From contig CAZEZP010000041.1 of NCBI GenBank assembly GCA_964516435.1, positions 10,043-74,042 of the forward strand: a stretch of DNA of 64,000 bases, read 5' to 3'. Every line of letters starts with the position of its first letter. The stretch's first letter is position 1. Under the pieces are notes generated by a model. The model searched no databases. It was not told the DNA's origin and saw only the letters and a program-made list of their open reading frames with translations. Positions 1-6,897 of this stretch are shown here, one piece after another. The position numbers and the translations under genes are program-made. The stretch comes from HGW-17 sp964516435. Lineage in GTDB: Bacteria; Myxococcota_A; Polyangia; HGW-17.

Positions 1-1
1 G

Positions 2-292
2 TACTACATGTTCGCCCTGGCCGCGCTGGATCCCGGATGCACGGCCGAACGCCCGGATCCCGGTTTCTCCGGCTGCTTCGAGGGCTTCGATTTCCTGCAT
101 GCGAAAATCCTGGAGCGATCCTTCCAACCCACCCCCCGGAATAAAATCGGGCCCGGATGCATGGGATTCCTGGAAAACTGCCACGACATGCGCATGCGGC
201 TTGCGGACGGAGCCGGACACGGCGTGGAACTGGAACTGAGCGCGGTCTGCCGCCACCGCGGACGCTACTGGATTTTCGGAAGACTGGCTTGC

Positions 293-322
<30 letters not shown>
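2..322 (+). CDS. 3' end of an unidentified protein, cut by the window edge
   Basis: An open frame enters from the left edge and ends at a TGA at 320-322. Codon choice is typical of the window (mostly G or C at third positions), so it looks coding rather than a shadow. The visible 106 residues are rich in Cys (six) and aromatic residues, and no family was recognised. An ATG at position 8 could be the start, but no Shine-Dalgarno sequence can be seen because upstream sequence is missing, so a truncated longer gene is more likely. The last ten codons overlap the 3' half of the opposite-strand tRNA-Cys gene, so the tail of this protein is set by tRNA sequence. Confidence 0.5.
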
Positions 323-366
<44 letters not shown>

Positions 367-385
367 GCGGCCTCGAGGCATTCCG

Positions 386-414
386 TTGTTAACGGATTCG
401 CTCGCGCTTGTCAA
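386..414 (-). promoter_or_regulatory. sigma-70-type promoter of tRNA-Cys
   Basis: On the minus strand a perfect -35 TTGACA (409-414) is 17 bp from TAACAA (386-391), ending about 20 bp before the tRNA 5' end. Its -35 box overlaps the -35 box of the oppositely oriented lipoprotein promoter at 408-436. Confidence 0.6.
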
Positions 415-436
415 GACCTTTTGCTTTCGGCATAAT
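408..436 (+). promoter_or_regulatory. sigma-70-type promoter of the first lipoprotein operon
   Basis: TTGTCA (408-413), a 17-bp spacer, then CATAAT (431-436) stand 75 bp before the ATG at 511. The -35 hexamer is shared base for base with the reverse-strand tRNA-Cys promoter, so two polymerases could not occupy both at once. Confidence 0.6.
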
Positions 437-510
437 GCAGCTCCGTGGCGGGGAAGGATCCCCGTGGTGGATGTGAAACTTCGACCGGAAAGACACGAGG
501 AGGAACACAC

Positions 511-954
511 ATGACGAAGCGCATCTGGATTTTGCCGGCAATTGCATGTTTCCTGATGGTTTCCGCGTGCAGCAAGGGATCTCCCGCTTCCAAGAAGACC
601 ACGCCGGAAACCGGAGAGAGTTCGATGGCGGCTTCCGGGGAAGAAGCCAAACTCGTCCCGCTGGACCAGTTCGACGCCGTGGAGAAAGTGTGGCAGTCCG
701 CCTTCAGCGCCATCCGCTCCTGCGTGGAAAAACGCATCGAGGTCACCAAGCAGAAAGGGATCGAAGGCTACCTCATCGTCGCGGCCCGGATCGGCCTGAA
801 GCCCAATCCCATCGATATCCGCATCAAGGAAAACAAATTGAAGGTGGACGGGCTCGAGCCCTGCATCCAGGAACTGCTCTCGCAGGTGGAGTTCCCCACC
901 TGGGGCTACTGGGCGGAAAGCCAGTATTCCTATTCCTTCACCATCGGCTATTAG
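511..954 (+). CDS. small lipoprotein with AgmX/PglI-like C-terminal domain
   Basis: This is a 147-residue secreted lipoprotein. Residues 1-20 form a lipoprotein signal with lipobox VSAC. A polar Ser/Thr/Lys linker follows, then a domain of about 90 residues with two Cys about 60 apart (IRSC and EPCI) and a terminal aromatic strand after FPTW. That spacing echoes the AgmX/PglI C-terminal domain seen much more clearly in the next gene, although the central dG.V turn is degenerate. The start is ATG 511, chosen because GAGGAGG lies 6-12 bp upstream and the signal peptide begins there; an upstream in-frame ATG at 445 would bury the signal. It is probably co-transcribed with the lipoprotein 86 bp downstream. 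A role in the envelope is inferred; the ligand is unknown. Confidence 0.75.
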   Translation: MTKRIWILPAIACFLMVSACSKGSPASKKTTPETGESSMAASGEEAKLVPLDQFDAVEKVWQSAFSAIRSCVEKRIEVTKQKGIEGYLIVAARIGLKPNPIDIRIKENKLKVDGLEPCIQELLSQVEFPTWGYWAESQYSYSFTIGY

Positions 955-1039
955 AACCGTGAAAATCCGGCCCGGAACCGGAATCTCATGGATTGAGACG
1001 AAAAATCGAATCACGCACGCGAATGCGAGGAAAAACATC

Positions 1040-1768
1040 ATGAAACGCGCATCCATCCTGCTGGCAGCCCTGTGGCTGCTGTCCTGCCGCTCGGCGGCTC
1101 CCGTGAACACCCAGCCGCAGAAACAGCCGGAACCCCCGAAACCGGCCGAGGAGAAGCAGCCGGAACCCCCGAAGAACCTCACGATCGAGGGGGATCTGGG
1201 CACCATCGACGAGGCGCTCGTCCAGCGCAAGTTCAACGAGAGCCGCGACCAGGTCAACGCCTGCATCCACAAGGGCATCGAAAACCACGAGTACGTGGGG
1301 GGCGCCTTCCATTTCACCTTCCGCATCGCCCTGGACGGCACGGTGAAATCCCTGGACATGAAGAGTTCGGTGGGACACCGCGAAATCGAGGCCTGCATTT
1401 ACGACTTCGCGAAAAAACTGCAATTCCCGAAGCCGGAGGGCGGCGAGGCACAGGTGAATTTCAGTTGGAGTTTCAATTCCGCCATGGATGTGGGGCATGA
1501 ATGGGACGCGTCCAAACTGGGCTCGGCCTATGCCAAGATGCGCTCCAAGATGATCCGCTGCTCCGACGGTTCCAACGAAGCGCCCTCGGAATTCCGCGTC
1601 ATCTTCTTCGTGCTGCCCGATGCGGAACTGGGTCCCGTGGGAATCTCCTCGGGCAAATCCCTGGTCTCCGACAGGTTCTACAAGTGCGTAGTCGCCGCCA
1701 TCAAGGGAGCTAAACTGCCCGATCCCATGGGCGCCGTGGCCCGCGTCACCATCGACATCGCGCCGTGA
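1040..1768 (+). CDS. lipoprotein with tandem AgmX/PglI C-terminal domains
   Basis: This is a 242-residue lipoprotein: signal with lipobox LLSC, a Pro/Lys/Gln-rich linker to about residue 47 carrying two QPEPPK repeats, then two copies of one fold. The first (about 48-150) matches the AgmX/PglI tail of myxobacterial gliding and secretion proteins: a Cys in NACI, a G.FHF.FRI strand, dGtVk turn, S..G...IEACI, then FPkPEGGeaqVnfsWsF. The second copy (about 155-242) keeps RCSD, the FRVIFFV strand and FYKCV, but ends in a shorter strand. Family knowledge links the domain to multiprotein envelope machines. ATG 1040 is chosen from the signal peptide and GCGAGG upstream. The stop overlaps the next start by 4 bp (GTGA), so the two are translationally coupled. 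Confidence 0.8.
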   Translation: MKRASILLAALWLLSCRSAAPVNTQPQKQPEPPKPAEEKQPEPPKNLTIEGDLGTIDEALVQRKFNESRDQVNACIHKGIENHEYVGGAFHFTFRIALDGTVKSLDMKSSVGHREIEACIYDFAKKLQFPKPEGGEAQVNFSWSFNSAMDVGHEWDASKLGSAYAKMRSKMIRCSDGSNEAPSEFRVIFFVLPDAELGPVGISSGKSLVSDRFYKCVVAAIKGAKLPDPMGAVARVTIDIAP

Positions 1769-2709
1769 AGCCTTTCGTGACGCATCCTCCGGGGTTCGAC
1801 GAGGCGCTGCGGCGCATCGCGGTTTCGCCGTTTCCCGTCTTCTTCGTGGGGTCCCACAAGAATTCCGGAAAGACCACCGCATTCATGCGCACGGCGCACT
1901 CTCTCCATGAACGCGGAAAGGCTCTCGTGCTGGCCTCCCTGGGCCGCGACGGGGAAGCGCGGGACCAGTTCTTCGGACACGAGAAGCCCCTCGTATCCCT
2001 GGCGCCCGGAATGCGCTTCATCACCATTCTGCCAGCCACTCCCGATGTAGCCGCACGTCTCGTGGCGCCGCTTCCCGGATTCGTGGACGGCCGCCAACTG
2101 GGCCTCTTCGAAGCCGTTTCCTGCGGAAACTGCGAACTGTGGGGGCCGCCATCGGCGGCCGAACTGCGGCGGGTCCTGGATGCCGCCCACGCGTTCCTGC
2201 CGGAAAACGGCATCCTGCTGGTGGATGGCGCACTGGACAGGCAGGCAGCCCTCTACCAGGGCGAATGCGCGCTGGTGCTCTGCTGCAAGGCCGTGACGCC
2301 CAATCCCCTCGCATTCGGCATCCACCTGTCCGCACGCCGGGCCCTGCTGGAAGCCCCGCTGGCCGCCCCGGACGCTCTCCCCTGCATCGAAGTGCGCGAC
2401 GCCACCGATTTCGGCGCCCTCCCCCCCGATGCCGAAGTCTCGGTCGACGGCCCGCTCACGCAGGCCATGGCGGAAGGACTGCTGGCAGCCAGCGTGAAAC
2501 GCGTGGTCGTGGAGAGTCCCATGCACGTCTTCTGCCAGCCGGAAACGATACAGAGATTGGCCGGTTTGCTGCAGGTACGCAGCCGGCCGCACTGGCTGGC
2601 GACCGCCGTGAATCCAGCCGGGAGCCCCCTGCCTCCGCACAAAATCCTGGAGCAGGCACGCAACGTGCTGGCGGCCGATCATCCCGTCTTCGACGCCCTC
2701 CAAATCTGA
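1765..2709 (+). CDS. P-loop NTPase, possibly a B12-enzyme reactivase-like protein
   Basis: This is a 314-residue cytosolic protein starting at GTG 1765 inside the preceding stop codon. Residues 28-36 read GSHKNSGKTT, a Walker A loop of the G....SGKT type, preceded by the strand PVFFV. LVDGA at about residue 152 is a candidate Walker B strand, and the middle carries a C-G-N-C pair. The HKNSGKTT form resembles small GTPase/ATPase activators such as KamB-type reactivases of lysine 5,6-aminomutase, but no aminomutase gene is present, so this is only a suggestion. The coupling to a lipoprotein is unexpected for a cytosolic ATPase. It ends about 100 bp before the convergent Cys-rich lipoprotein. 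Confidence 0.6.
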   Translation: MKPFVTHPPGFDEALRRIAVSPFPVFFVGSHKNSGKTTAFMRTAHSLHERGKALVLASLGRDGEARDQFFGHEKPLVSLAPGMRFITILPATPDVAARLVAPLPGFVDGRQLGLFEAVSCGNCELWGPPSAAELRRVLDAAHAFLPENGILLVDGALDRQAALYQGECALVLCCKAVTPNPLAFGIHLSARRALLEAPLAAPDALPCIEVRDATDFGALPPDAEVSVDGPLTQAMAEGLLAASVKRVVVESPMHVFCQPETIQRLAGLLQVRSRPHWLATAVNPAGSPLPPHKILEQARNVLAADHPVFDALQI

Positions 2710-2809
2710 CTCGCTCCTGCGCCCGCCCAAAAGGCGTCATCACACGCACAGGATTCCAGGCACGAAGCGGATCTGGTCCCTGAGCAGGTCGCGTCCGCCA
2801 AAAAACGCT

Positions 2810-4999
2810 TCACCACACATACAAGACGACGTCGTCGAGTTCAACACGGGTGCTGGAAGCTGTGCCGGCCGTCGGGACGTCCAGTTGAAATGCCAGCCGC
2901 GCCTGTCCAATACCCGCTATGGCGTCTACAGGAACATACAGGGTTCTGCGTCCCGAGGTATTCTGGTCGTATTCAGCCAAAAGAAACTCCGTAGAATCAT
3001 TATTCAGGTTGTAGACCACCCGCAGCCGCGCGGCCGGATTGTTCGTGGAAAACAGATAACTGAACTGCAACACGCCATGGGAGTAGCCGGTCAAATCCAC
3101 CTGCGGCGTGCGCAGGGAAAAAACTCCCGTCTGGGTGCCGGTGAGGCTCGCATACATGAACCGGCCGGTCGAATCGCACGACCAGGCGTTGAGCGGGCTG
3201 GTATCCCACCCGGAAGGAAGGCAGTTGTAGAAACCCGTGGTGACGGGAGTGGCCGGCGGCGGATCGAATTTCAGGCGCGTGATGACTTCGGTTTGTGGCT
3301 GCCCGGGGTCGCGGGAAACGCAAACCTTGTAGATACCGGGAGCCACTGCCACCAGCGCCGCCATCCCGTCCTCGTCGGGAGCGATGCGCGCGCATCCCGG
3401 CGGAACGGCCGGCCGGGACGAGGTGGCCACGAGGGTGCCATCGGAGCGGTACAGGCGCAGCAGCAGATCCGCGATGCAGGTGTCGCTCCCGTCCAGCGCC
3501 GCGGCGCGCACTTCGATGCGTCGTCCCGGAGCGGGCAGGGTGAACGCCATGCAATCCACGTCCGAGACCCCGGGACTCGGCGGCGTGAGGGCCGCGCAGA
3601 AGCCCCACGTTTCCAGGGCCTGCATCGAAAGCGCGTTGGCCGTGGCGAAACCGTCGTTGGGCTCCCGCTCCGCATCGGTGCAGCCGTTGGGGATGCGCTC
3701 GATCACCAGGTCCACATCGGAAGAGTCATGGGGAGAACTCCAGTCCACTTCCGCGGAAAGGATCACCGTGCGTCCGACGAAATCGGTATAGACCAGCGTG
3801 CGGTCGGCGAATGCCAGACAGGGATTGTCCCCCCCGCACAAACTGGCATCCTGGAGCCTGAACCGCACGCTGGGCCCATTGGCGGCCGTCTGCCGGGCCC
3901 TCAGTGTTTCCGCCCGATTCATCCGCAGGGAGGCGAACGCCTCGGATGCTCCCGGAATGGCTCCCCCGCAGGTCGGATCGGTGAAGTTGGCGCTGTCATT
4001 GAAGAAATCATCGAAATGATCCGTGCTGGCTTCGAACTTCGGAGACGGATCGATGGGCAGAACGGCGCTGCAGGTATCCCCGAACGGCACGCAACGGTAA
4101 TCATCGGCTTCGGAACAGCGGGCGAACGAGCCCAGGAGATCGCAGTCCACCTGGGTCGACCAAGTCGTGCATCCGTTTCCGTCCTCCACGCACGAGAGCA
4201 CCTTGGTCTGATCGGGCGAACAGCGCCGCGCGCCGGCCTCGCACAGATGGCAGCCGCACAGAGTCAGGTCGTTGTCATACTCTTCGCAGATTTCGCGGCC
4301 CGGAACGCAATGGGGAAAAAGATCCATCCACGCCAGGCATCCGGAATAGCCCTCTGCACAGATTTCCCGGCGGGAACGATCCACGGAACAGCGCTCGGCG
4401 CCTTCCCTGCAGGCGTCCACACAAGGATCCGTGCAATGCGGCCGCGGAAAATCCTCGCAGCCTTGCGTGCACATCGAAAGCGTCTGCCAGATGCGGCACA
4501 CCTGGATGTCCGTGGCCATCACCTCCCGGCAGCCTTCGAGCCGGCCATCGGCCGCGCAGGCTCGCTGACCCTCCAGGCACTGGTCGATGCAGGTGGCGCG
4601 GCAGGAAACGTCTTCCCCCTCCTCGCGGCACCACTCGCGCGTCTGCGAGCAGTCTTTTTCCTGTGTCCACATGCCGCAGCCGTCACCATACTCCGTGCAG
4701 GTGAAAATCTGATTGTCCAGACAGCGGCGGCTCCCGGGAGCGCATTCACCGCAGCCCGCGACGCAGCGGGACATGTCCATCGAACAATCGGGGCGACACA
4801 GCAGAAAACCGCCCACGTAGCCTTCCCGACGGCATGTAGTGGAAAAGAGATCCCCATCGCAGGGTTCACCCGGATCCAGTTGGCCGTTGCCGCACAGTTT
4901 GGGATCGCGTCCAGGAAGCCCCGATGCATCGAACGTGCAGGCACCAGACGCCAGTGCGCCCACGAAACATCCGAAAAACAGCCATCCGAGCCTGCGCAT
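2810..4999 (-). CDS. large cysteine-rich surface lipoprotein
   Basis: This is a 729-residue lipoprotein. The signal ends at lipobox ASGAC. A short CGNGQLDPGEPCDG motif of the myxobacterial disorder/DUF4215 type is followed by about 300 residues of repeated Cys modules (C..C..G.RRC....), each with 6-8 Cys, probably disulphide-bonded. The C-terminal half has no Cys clusters. It contains an EREPNDGFATANAL motif typical of bacterial pre-peptidase C-terminal (PPC-like) beta domains, and ends in a beta-rich stretch resembling a jelly-roll. No catalytic motif was seen, so adhesion, binding or a structural surface role is inferred. The start at 4999 is chosen for the signal peptide; upstream in-frame codons reach 5086 but encode no signal, and the Shine-Dalgarno site is weak. 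Confidence 0.75.
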   Translation of the reverse strand: MRRLGWLFFGCFVGALASGACTFDASGLPGRDPKLCGNGQLDPGEPCDGDLFSTTCRREGYVGGFLLCRPDCSMDMSRCVAGCGECAPGSRRCLDNQIFTCTEYGDGCGMWTQEKDCSQTREWCREEGEDVSCRATCIDQCLEGQRACAADGRLEGCREVMATDIQVCRIWQTLSMCTQGCEDFPRPHCTDPCVDACREGAERCSVDRSRREICAEGYSGCLAWMDLFPHCVPGREICEEYDNDLTLCGCHLCEAGARRCSPDQTKVLSCVEDGNGCTTWSTQVDCDLLGSFARCSEADDYRCVPFGDTCSAVLPIDPSPKFEASTDHFDDFFNDSANFTDPTCGGAIPGASEAFASLRMNRAETLRARQTAANGPSVRFRLQDASLCGGDNPCLAFADRTLVYTDFVGRTVILSAEVDWSSPHDSSDVDLVIERIPNGCTDAEREPNDGFATANALSMQALETWGFCAALTPPSPGVSDVDCMAFTLPAPGRRIEVRAAALDGSDTCIADLLLRLYRSDGTLVATSSRPAVPPGCARIAPDEDGMAALVAVAPGIYKVCVSRDPGQPQTEVITRLKFDPPPATPVTTGFYNCLPSGWDTSPLNAWSCDSTGRFMYASLTGTQTGVFSLRTPQVDLTGYSHGVLQFSYLFSTNNPAARLRVVYNLNNDSTEFLLAEYDQNTSGRRTLYVPVDAIAGIGQARLAFQLDVPTAGTASSTRVELDDVVLYVW

Positions 5000-5358
5000 T
5001 TTGAAAAACCCGTGATTCAGTGTCCGGGAAAATGCTGGATTGTCAAGAGTATCGTTGGATCCACCGACCTCGCCCCGATTCGGCATCCTGGATTACCCAC
5101 GCTTCGCCGCATGCGATTTGCACGATTTCTCCCTGTTTTTCCAAAATTCGAAAAACGCTGCCAGAAGCATCTGCCTCCAATTCTGAACAAAAAGCAGCCC
5201 TTTTTCTTCAGGCACCGGCGTAGGCATCTGCCTTTCCGATTCCCGAAAAAACCGGTGTCGACGACCGGCCGGCCGATGGGGCATCCCACAAACAGCTTGC
5301 CCATTTGCCGGGTGGGTGGCACGATGTTTTCGTCTTTTTTCCGACAAGGAGGTATTCC
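5000..5358. other. divergent intergenic region between two lipoprotein genes
   Basis: This 359-bp gap contains no credible gene. Toward the left gene, minus-strand TTGACA (5041-5046) lies 17 bp from ACACTG (5018-5023), a plausible but weak -10. A 10-bp direct repeat GCATCTGCCT occurs twice (near 5168 and 5224). CCGGT/ACCGG arms flank GTCGACG near 5252-5268. The right gene has an excellent ribosome site (AAGGAGG, 5345-5351) but no clear sigma-70 promoter. Confidence 0.4.
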
Positions 5359-6177
5359 ATGTTCCGCCGTACGACGCTTTTCTTCCTGCTTTCCCTGTTT
5401 TCCCTGATCTTTGCAGCCTGCAGTTCCCCGCCCGTCATCCGCCACACCGTGGCCGAAGCCGATGCCAGGTCCGTGAACATCACATTCCTGGGTCGCGCCA
5501 ACGCGATGAAGGACGACTGGGAAGCGGCCAAGAAGGAGATGGCCGTGGAAAAAACCCGCTCGAAACTGCTGGAACTGGACCGCAAACTCGCCAAGGCGTG
5601 GGTCAAGGCCGCAAAGCTCCAGGTGAAGCGCGCCGCCCTCACCCCGCCGGCCAATCCCGGCGACAAGGGGGCCAGGCCGTTCAAGACCAAGGCCCAGGCG
5701 GAAAAGGAACTGGAACTGGCGCAAAAGCACCAGGCGCTCGTCGAGCGGCAGATGAAACTCAACCGCAAGCGCCTGGAACTGCTGGAATTGAAAGTGTATG
5801 CCGCGCAGGCCCGCTACCTGGAGGAGATCGTCCTGTCGCTGCACAAGGCGCAGGCGCCGGCGGCCGGGAAGTATTCCAAGGTCAAGTTCGCCGACCAGTC
5901 CTACGCCGTGCGCCGCAAGTTCCTGGTGCGGGAAGAGAAGATGGCCGCGCTGGAAGCGGAAGTGAAAGCCATGGAAAAGGAACTGGACGAACAGTGGAAT
6001 CCCGTGCTGTCCAAGGCCTCCGGGACCGCCAAGGCGGGTCCATGCCCGGCATGTCCGCCCTGCCCCGATGCGGCGCCCTGCAAGTGCCCCGCATCCGTTC
6101 CCGCTCCGGCAAGCGATGCCGCAAAGCCCGCCGACAAGCCCGCCGACAGACCCTCTGGCGATCCGACCGGCAAGTAA
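5359..6177 (+). CDS. coiled-coil lipoprotein with proline/cysteine-rich tail
   Basis: This is a 272-residue lipoprotein with lipobox FAAC near residue 21. Residues about 45-215 are almost entirely charged and Ala/Leu-rich (Lys, Glu, Arg), with heptad-like spacing, so a long helical coiled coil is predicted. Around residues 230-250 comes CPACPPCPDAAPCKCP, five Cys separated by Pro, then a Pro/Ala/Lys-rich tail with PADKPADRP. The start is ATG 5359, with AAGGAGG 7-13 bp upstream. The coiled coil could span the periplasm and the Cys-Pro knot could form disulphides or bind metal; both are inference. No homologous family was recognised. It is transcribed alone, with a convergent micro-ORF immediately downstream. 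Confidence 0.75.
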   Translation: MFRRTTLFFLLSLFSLIFAACSSPPVIRHTVAEADARSVNITFLGRANAMKDDWEAAKKEMAVEKTRSKLLELDRKLAKAWVKAAKLQVKRAALTPPANPGDKGARPFKTKAQAEKELELAQKHQALVERQMKLNRKRLELLELKVYAAQARYLEEIVLSLHKAQAPAAGKYSKVKFADQSYAVRRKFLVREEKMAALEAEVKAMEKELDEQWNPVLSKASGTAKAGPCPACPPCPDAAPCKCPASVPAPASDAAKPADKPADRPSGDPTGK

Positions 6178-6198
6178 TCCGCGTCGCGTGCATCCTTC

Positions 6199-6282
6199 CT
6201 AGCCACGCCGAAGATTGACCGTGGCGACCATCAACCCGATCGTAACGGCCATGATGACGACGTTTCCGATGATGGCGAGCAT
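6199..6282 (-). CDS. 27-residue single-pass membrane micro-protein
   Basis: This minus-strand ORF of 28 codons is shorter than usual annotation limits. It has a perfect Shine-Dalgarno AGGAGG (6288-6293) five bases before ATG 6282. The product is hydrophobic from residue 2 to 22 (MLAIIGNVVIMAVTIGLMVA), with a short NLRRG tail, so it should insert as one transmembrane helix with a positively charged, probably cytoplasmic, C-terminus. A consensus promoter (6319-6347) and a leader hairpin (6294-6310) precede it, giving a predicted leader of about 30 nt. The complete promoter-leader-SD-ORF architecture is strong evidence of expression. The function is unknown; small regulators of membrane complexes and type I toxins share this shape. 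It is convergent with the coiled-coil lipoprotein gene, 21 bp away. Confidence 0.65.
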   Translation of the reverse strand: MLAIIGNVVIMAVTIGLMVATVNLRRG

Positions 6283-6293
6283 GTGCGCCTCCT

Positions 6294-6310
6294 GTGCACC
6301 TGAAGTGCAC
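6294..6310 (-). promoter_or_regulatory. leader hairpin abutting the micro-ORF ribosome site
   Basis: GTGCAC arms (6294-6299 and 6305-6310) flank a 5-nt loop. In the minus-strand transcript the hairpin starts within a few bases of the predicted +1 and ends directly at AGGAGG, so it could mask the ribosome site, protect the 5' end, or as DNA act as an operator. Confidence 0.45.
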
Positions 6311-6318
6311 ATGAGACT

Positions 6319-6347
6319 ACATTAGCATCCTTTGCCTACCTTGTCAA
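6319..6347 (-). promoter_or_regulatory. consensus sigma-70-type promoter of the micro-ORF
   Basis: Minus strand: perfect TTGACA (6342-6347), 17-bp spacer, TAATGT (6319-6324). It is the best housekeeping-type promoter in the window, and transcription would start near 6312. Confidence 0.7.
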
Positions 6348-6531
6348 AATGCGGGTTCCGGCGCATGCGTGCCAGCATTTTCCGCAATGCGGTCTTCCGG
6401 TCGCTGTGCACCCCGGATATATCATCAACGAAAAAAAATAAAAGAAATTGAAAAAACTGTCAGGCGCATTGTTCTCTTCCGTCTTGCATCTTCGTGGAAA
6501 TTTTTTTCTGCGTCTACATTTCGTATTTGCC

Positions 6532-6547
6532 AATGAAGGACTTCATT
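6532..6547 (+). promoter_or_regulatory. inverted repeat before the TM2-protein ribosome site
   Basis: AATGAAG (6532-6538), two bases, CTTCATT (6541-6547): a perfect 7-bp inverted repeat four bases before AAGGAGA. The upstream 100 bp is markedly AT-rich for this genome. It could be an operator or a small leader hairpin. Confidence 0.35.
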
Positions 6548-6564
6548 CACAAAGGAGATGCGCC

Positions 6565-6882
6565 ATGTTTTGCTCGAAATGCGGAACCCCGAACCACGAC
6601 AACAATCATCAATGCGTGAATTGCGGAAGCCTCCTGCATGCGGCGCCCGCGCAGCAGCCGACGGCGGGCAAGAGCCGCCTCGCCTACATCCTGCTGGGGC
6701 TGTTCCTGGGATTTTTCGGCATCCACAACTTCTATGCAGGCTACAACGGGCGTGGAATCGTGCAGTTGCTCATCACCCTGCTGATCGGCTGGACGCTCAT
6801 TCCCCTGATCGTCCTGACCCTGTGGTTCCTGATCGAAATCGTCGCCACGGATACCGACGCGCAAGGCGTCGCCCTCACATGA
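6565..6882 (+). CDS. zinc-ribbon TM2-domain membrane protein
   Basis: This is a 105-residue protein. Residues 1-22 form a zinc ribbon (CSKC at 3-6 and CVNC at 17-20). A Gln/Pro/Ala linker leads to a TM2 domain: a first membrane helix (YILLGLFLGFFGIHNFY) with the diagnostic G.FGiHnFYaG turn, then a glycine loop and a second helix ending in WFLIEI. TM2 proteins are common small inner-membrane proteins of unknown role; the zinc-ribbon fusion is a recurring architecture. The start is ATG 6565, with AAAGGAGA upstream. It ends 15 bp from the convergent recD stop. Confidence 0.85.
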   Translation: MFCSKCGTPNHDNNHQCVNCGSLLHAAPAQQPTAGKSRLAYILLGLFLGFFGIHNFYAGYNGRGIVQLLITLLIGWTLIPLIVLTLWFLIEIVATDTDAQGVALT

Positions 6883-6897
6883 TCCAGCCGTGCGGCA

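Noticed and set aside
5315..5331. Sigma-54-like GTGGCACGATGTTTTCG before the coiled-coil lipoprotein
   Set aside because: The -24 half is perfect but the invariant GC of the -12 element is TC, so it does not meet the standard used for the other two sites.
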